Shown piece by piece: positions 61,191-64,000 of a stretch of 64,000 nt of DNA; position 1 is the stretch's first letter, and each line of letters begins with the position of its first letter. Below the pieces are notes generated by a model. That model was not told the origin of the DNA. It did no database searches and saw only the letters and a list, made by a program, of their open reading frames with translations. The stretch is taken from contig CAXUKO010000003.1 in the NCBI GenBank assembly GCA_964251665.1, positions 434,001 to 498,000 on the forward strand, in the 5' to 3' direction. A program made the position numbers and the translations under genes. The DNA is from JBBQLG01 sp964251665 (GTDB lineage Bacteria; Bacteroidota; Bacteroidia; Cytophagales; Spirosomataceae).

Positions 61191-61287
61191 GGGATGTATC
61201 CGCTTCGGCGGTCTGACCGGACGCCCACATCCGGTTTTTTGAAAGGCCGGACGTGGGCGCCGGAATGCCGTATCACTGAGATGCGGA

Positions 61288-62550
61288 TTACAGTTTCACA
61301 AACTCGACGCGCCGGTTCAGGGCTTTGCCCTCGAAGGTGGCGTTGTCGCCAACGGGTTTAGTTTCGCCGTAGCCTTTGGCGGTCAGGCGACTGGCGTCGA
61401 TGCCCATACTGGTGAGCTGGGCTTTTACCGCATCCGCGCGTTTCTGGGAGAGCGTCATGTTGCTGGCGTCCGACCCGTCGGCATCGGTGAAACCGCCGAT
61501 TTCGTAGCGCACACCACTATTTTCGGTCAGGTACTTCTGAATGGCGCTCAACTCGCCCATGCTTTCGGGCTTGATGGTAGCTTTGCCGTAATCGAAATTG
61601 ATGCCGTAGGAAATGTACTTACCCTCGCCGAATTTCTGACCGATCACGTTGGCCCCGCCCCCTTCGGCCAAGTGTACGTTTTTGAAAATGATCGGTTCCT
61701 CCTGATTTCCGATGCCCCCGAACGACATGGAGGCCGCTATCCCTGTGTTGTTAGGGACATTGAGCACCCGATACTGATCAACATAGAGTTTGATGGTCCG
61801 GCCTTTTACAATCATTGCCACGTGGTGCCAACGGTCGATGTAGTTGTCATTGGCTATTTCGGCGGGCATGGCTGCACTCAATTCCCTGCCGCCTTCGCTC
61901 CCCTGGTACTTAATGCTTACGCTCCCTTTATCGACGTGAACAGCCGTTATTTCGCTGTCTTCGGCATTCGTAAACCAGGTAATGATGCCATACGCACCTG
62001 CCGTCTGGTAATGGTCGAACTCGAGGGTAAACTCCCTGGGAATGTAAGTCTTTGTTTTCATCAGGGGTAGCACAACGGCGTAATTACCGTCGGTAATCTT
62101 CATTGCCAGTCCGTCGCCCACTTTATTCAATATGGCCTGACCCGCCCTGAGATCCCAGTGCTCGCCAAATTCGCCGTCCTGATCGGTATGGAAATCGTCT
62201 TCAAAAATGAGTTTATTACCCGGCACAAAGTCGTAGTTGGCGTAGGAGCGCATACTGGGCGGACCGGCAACGGGAATAGTCTTCGCTGATGTAGTCGAAC
62301 TGGTACTGTTATCCGTCGGCGTGGTGTTAGCACTGGTCTGGCCCGTTTGGGTGGTCGAGCCGGCGGGTTTTTTGCTGCCGTTTTTAATGCTCTCTTCGGT
62401 TTTGTCGAGGCCTTTGTTAATACCCTGGTCAATTTTGCTGTTGGCCCGGTTCGTTGCGGCATTCTCAACCCGGTTCATCAGATTGCCGAATTGCGCATTG
62501 GCCGTTAAGGTGAGCAGGAGTAAGGTAGCGGTCAGGAATTGAATTTTCAT
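61288..62550 (-). CDS. OmpA family protein with LamG-like middle domain
   Basis: 420 residues. Signal peptide ends at TANAQ. A helical linker with Thr/Ser/Gly runs to about residue 95, a concanavalin-like beta-sandwich from about 105 to 290 (NKLIFEDDFHTDQDGEFGEH, GRTIKLYVDQYRVLN), and an OmpA C-terminal peptidoglycan-binding domain from 310 (FTDADGSDASNMTLSQKRAD, GYGETKPVGDN, LNRRVEF). It probably anchors to the outer membrane/peptidoglycan while the middle domain binds ligand. It is the first of the run of secreted-protein genes down to 57190. Confidence 0.88.
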   Translation of the reverse strand: MKIQFLTATLLLLTLTANAQFGNLMNRVENAATNRANSKIDQGINKGLDKTEESIKNGSKKPAGSTTQTGQTSANTTPTDNSTSSTTSAKTIPVAGPPSMRSYANYDFVPGNKLIFEDDFHTDQDGEFGEHWDLRAGQAILNKVGDGLAMKITDGNYAVVLPLMKTKTYIPREFTLEFDHYQTAGAYGIITWFTNAEDSEITAVHVDKGSVSIKYQGSEGGRELSAAMPAEIANDNYIDRWHHVAMIVKGRTIKLYVDQYRVLNVPNNTGIAASMSFGGIGNQEEPIIFKNVHLAEGGGANVIGQKFGEGKYISYGINFDYGKATIKPESMGELSAIQKYLTENSGVRYEIGGFTDADGSDASNMTLSQKRADAVKAQLTSMGIDASRLTAKGYGETKPVGDNATFEGKALNRRVEFVKL

Positions 62551-62678
62551 GGTTTGTCTGGCTTTGATTGAACCATGACAAACGTAGTGAATACGTTGAC
62601 AAACAGGTTACTATCGGTGTAACATTGTTTGGCTGCGATGTAACAGCCCGGTCAGTGGTCGAAGGCTGGCGCGACCGT

Positions 62679-64000
62679 TTAGCTAACGGGTCGATTCACT
62701 TCGGAAGGCAGGGTGCCAAACTGTTCGCGAAAAGCCCTGGTGAAGTACGACAAACTCTCAAACCCTACCTGATACGCCACCTCGGACACGGATGCTGACC
62801 GGCCCGCGAGCAGATCAGCGGCCCGCTGCAGCCGCAGGTACCGCACAAATTCGGTGGCCGACTGGTTGCTGATTGCTTTTAGCTTGCGGTGAAGCTGCAT
62901 TCGGCTCAGGTTGAGTTCGGCGGCTAACGCTTCTACCGTAAAGCCCGAATGACCCATCTCGCGTTCGACTACGGCAATGGCGCGTTGCAGAAATTGCTCT
63001 TCAACCGACGTGATCACTACATCGGCGGGCTTGAGCCGGAGTTCGCGGCTAAACCGCTGCCGTAGTTTCCGGCGCTGACTGAGCAGGTTCTGCACCCGTA
63101 CCCGTAACTCGACGGGGTGAAACGGCTTGGTCAGGTATTCGTCGGCTCCCCGCTCGAAACCCGTAATGCGGCTGTCGGTATCGGCCCGGGCCGTGAGCAT
63201 GATCACCGGAATGTGATCGGTCGTAGCCTCGTTTTTCAGCACCTGACAAAAGGCAAATCCATCCAGCTGCGGCATCATCAGATCGCAGATAATGAGGTCT
63301 GGCACGAGTTCACCCGCTTTTGCCAGTCCCTCGCGGCCATTCGTCGCTTCCTGAATGCGGTAGGCGTCGGTCAGTACCTGCCGAAGGTAAGCCCGCACGT
63401 CGGCATTGTCATCCACCAGCAGAAGCAGGGGTTTGTCGGTGCTGCTCGTATCGGCCGCATCCGTACCAGTTGTGGCCGTTGGCTCGGGTTCGCCGAATGG
63501 CATAAACGGAGCGGTTTCAATGGGCGTAACGTCAATTTTACCGGCCCACGTCTCCGCATCCACCGGTAGCGCAACGGTAAAGGTTGTTTCCTGCTGAACA
63601 ACGCTGTGTACGGTAACTGTCCCCTTCAGCACGTTAACCAGTTCGCGCACCAGCGCCAGGCCGATACCTGTGCCGCCAACCGGCGATTCGGCTCCGGTCT
63701 GGTAGAACCGGTTGAAAATGAGCGCCTGTTGCTCGGGCGGAATGCCGACGCCGGTGTCGCTGACCTGAATAACGGCCGTGCGGTTATCCGCTTCGTAACG
63801 CAGCCGTACGGTTACGGTTCCGCCGTCGGGTGTGAACTTAAGCGCATTGGTAAGCAGATTCGAGACGATTTTTTCGAGTTTGTCCCGGTCAAAAAAAGCG
63901 GGAGTGGTACTGTCCTCGCCCAAAAAGGTCAGCCCGATGTCGCGGCTGTCGGCCAGTGACGAAAACGACCCAACCAGCCGTTTCAGCCATTCGGTCAGGT
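62679..64000 (-). CDS. AraC-type hybrid two-component sensor/regulator, C-terminal part (partial)
   Basis: At least 440 residues are visible; the 5' end is beyond base 64000. The order is HATPase (N box IVSNLLTNALKFTPDGG, GTGIGLAL), then REC (LLLVDDNADVR, with LIICDLMMPQ for the phospho-Asp and LTARAD, LTKPF), then an AraC/HTH pair near the C-terminus (ELNLSRMQLHRKLKAISNQS and VAYQVGFESLSYFTRAFREQ). This is the hybrid two-component system architecture of Bacteroidota, which usually controls polysaccharide or envelope genes. The adjacent secreted-protein run is a plausible target, which is inference. Confidence 0.92.
   Translation of the reverse strand, partial: LTEWLKRLVGSFSSLADSRDIGLTFLGEDSTTPAFFDRDKLEKIVSNLLTNALKFTPDGGTVTVRLRYEADNRTAVIQVSDTGVGIPPEQQALIFNRFYQTGAESPVGGTGIGLALVRELVNVLKGTVTVHSVVQQETTFTVALPVDAETWAGKIDVTPIETAPFMPFGEPEPTATTGTDAADTSSTDKPLLLLVDDNADVRAYLRQVLTDAYRIQEATNGREGLAKAGELVPDLIICDLMMPQLDGFAFCQVLKNEATTDHIPVIMLTARADTDSRITGFERGADEYLTKPFHPVELRVRVQNLLSQRRKLRQRFSRELRLKPADVVITSVEEQFLQRAIAVVEREMGHSGFTVEALAAELNLSRMQLHRKLKAISNQSATEFVRYLRLQRAADLLAGRSASVSEVAYQVGFESLSYFTRAFREQFGTLPSEVNRPVS

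Noticed and set aside
1..64000. tRNA, rRNA, IS element, integrase or attachment site
   Set aside because: None could be recognised on either strand by reading the intergenic regions; a covariance search could overturn this.

Overview
The window reads as the chromosome of a Bacteroidota bacterium of the order Cytophagales, most likely Spirosoma or a close relative. This is inferred from protein families typical of the group (BatA, DUF4198, DUF3109, an AraC-type hybrid two-component sensor) and from promoters of the form TTG-N(19-22)-TAnnTTTG. Base composition is near 50-55 % GC, with AT-rich patches at about 400-900 and 50940-52740 that look acquired.

1-32.7 kb is mostly housekeeping: the recG end, a BatA-like membrane protein, PhzF and HAD enzymes, a HEPN/MNT toxin-antitoxin pair, an S9 peptidase, a molybdenum block (MOT1-type transporter, moaD, moaE), the rimP-nusA-infB operon with an attenuator-like leader, hemW, mtgA, an alkyltransferase-like protein, a LysM lytic transglycosylase, a polynucleotide kinase-phosphatase gene broken by one in-frame TAG, dtd, mgtE and rsmA.

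32.8-43.6 kb is the most unusual part. It is a same-strand cluster encoding a membrane protein with a cold-shock-like N-terminus, a VWA-like lipoprotein, a small membrane protein, a tubulin/FtsZ-like GTPase, a 1189-residue protein with an actin/Hsp70-type ATPase domain, and two anchored coiled-coil/proline-rich proteins. I read it as a membrane-associated cytoskeletal or remodelling system. It is studded with palindromic elements directly behind stop codons. Three of these are paired inverted REP-like palindromes (REPIN-like), and two of them bracket a DUF559 endonuclease gene. A minus-strand set of secreted proteins (43.6-45.6 kb, one frameshifted) faces this cluster.

45.7-50.7 kb holds a large hybrid histidine kinase and recA. 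50.9-54.3 kb is a polymorphic-toxin locus: a toxin gene with an Ntox15/Tde1-like DNase tip (frameshifted) and a Tdi1-like immunity gene, followed by an orphan second toxin tip (also frameshifted) with its own candidate immunity gene. The two tips share a 144-bp repeat encoding the junction.

54.4-64 kb carries citrate synthase, a secreted amidohydrolase, a minus-strand run of uncharacterised secreted proteins ending at an OmpA/LamG-like protein, and the C-terminal part of an AraC-type hybrid sensor that runs off the window. Four genes are interrupted by a single base change or indel, so either recent decay or sequencing error must be considered. No tRNA, rRNA, CRISPR array or transposase was seen.
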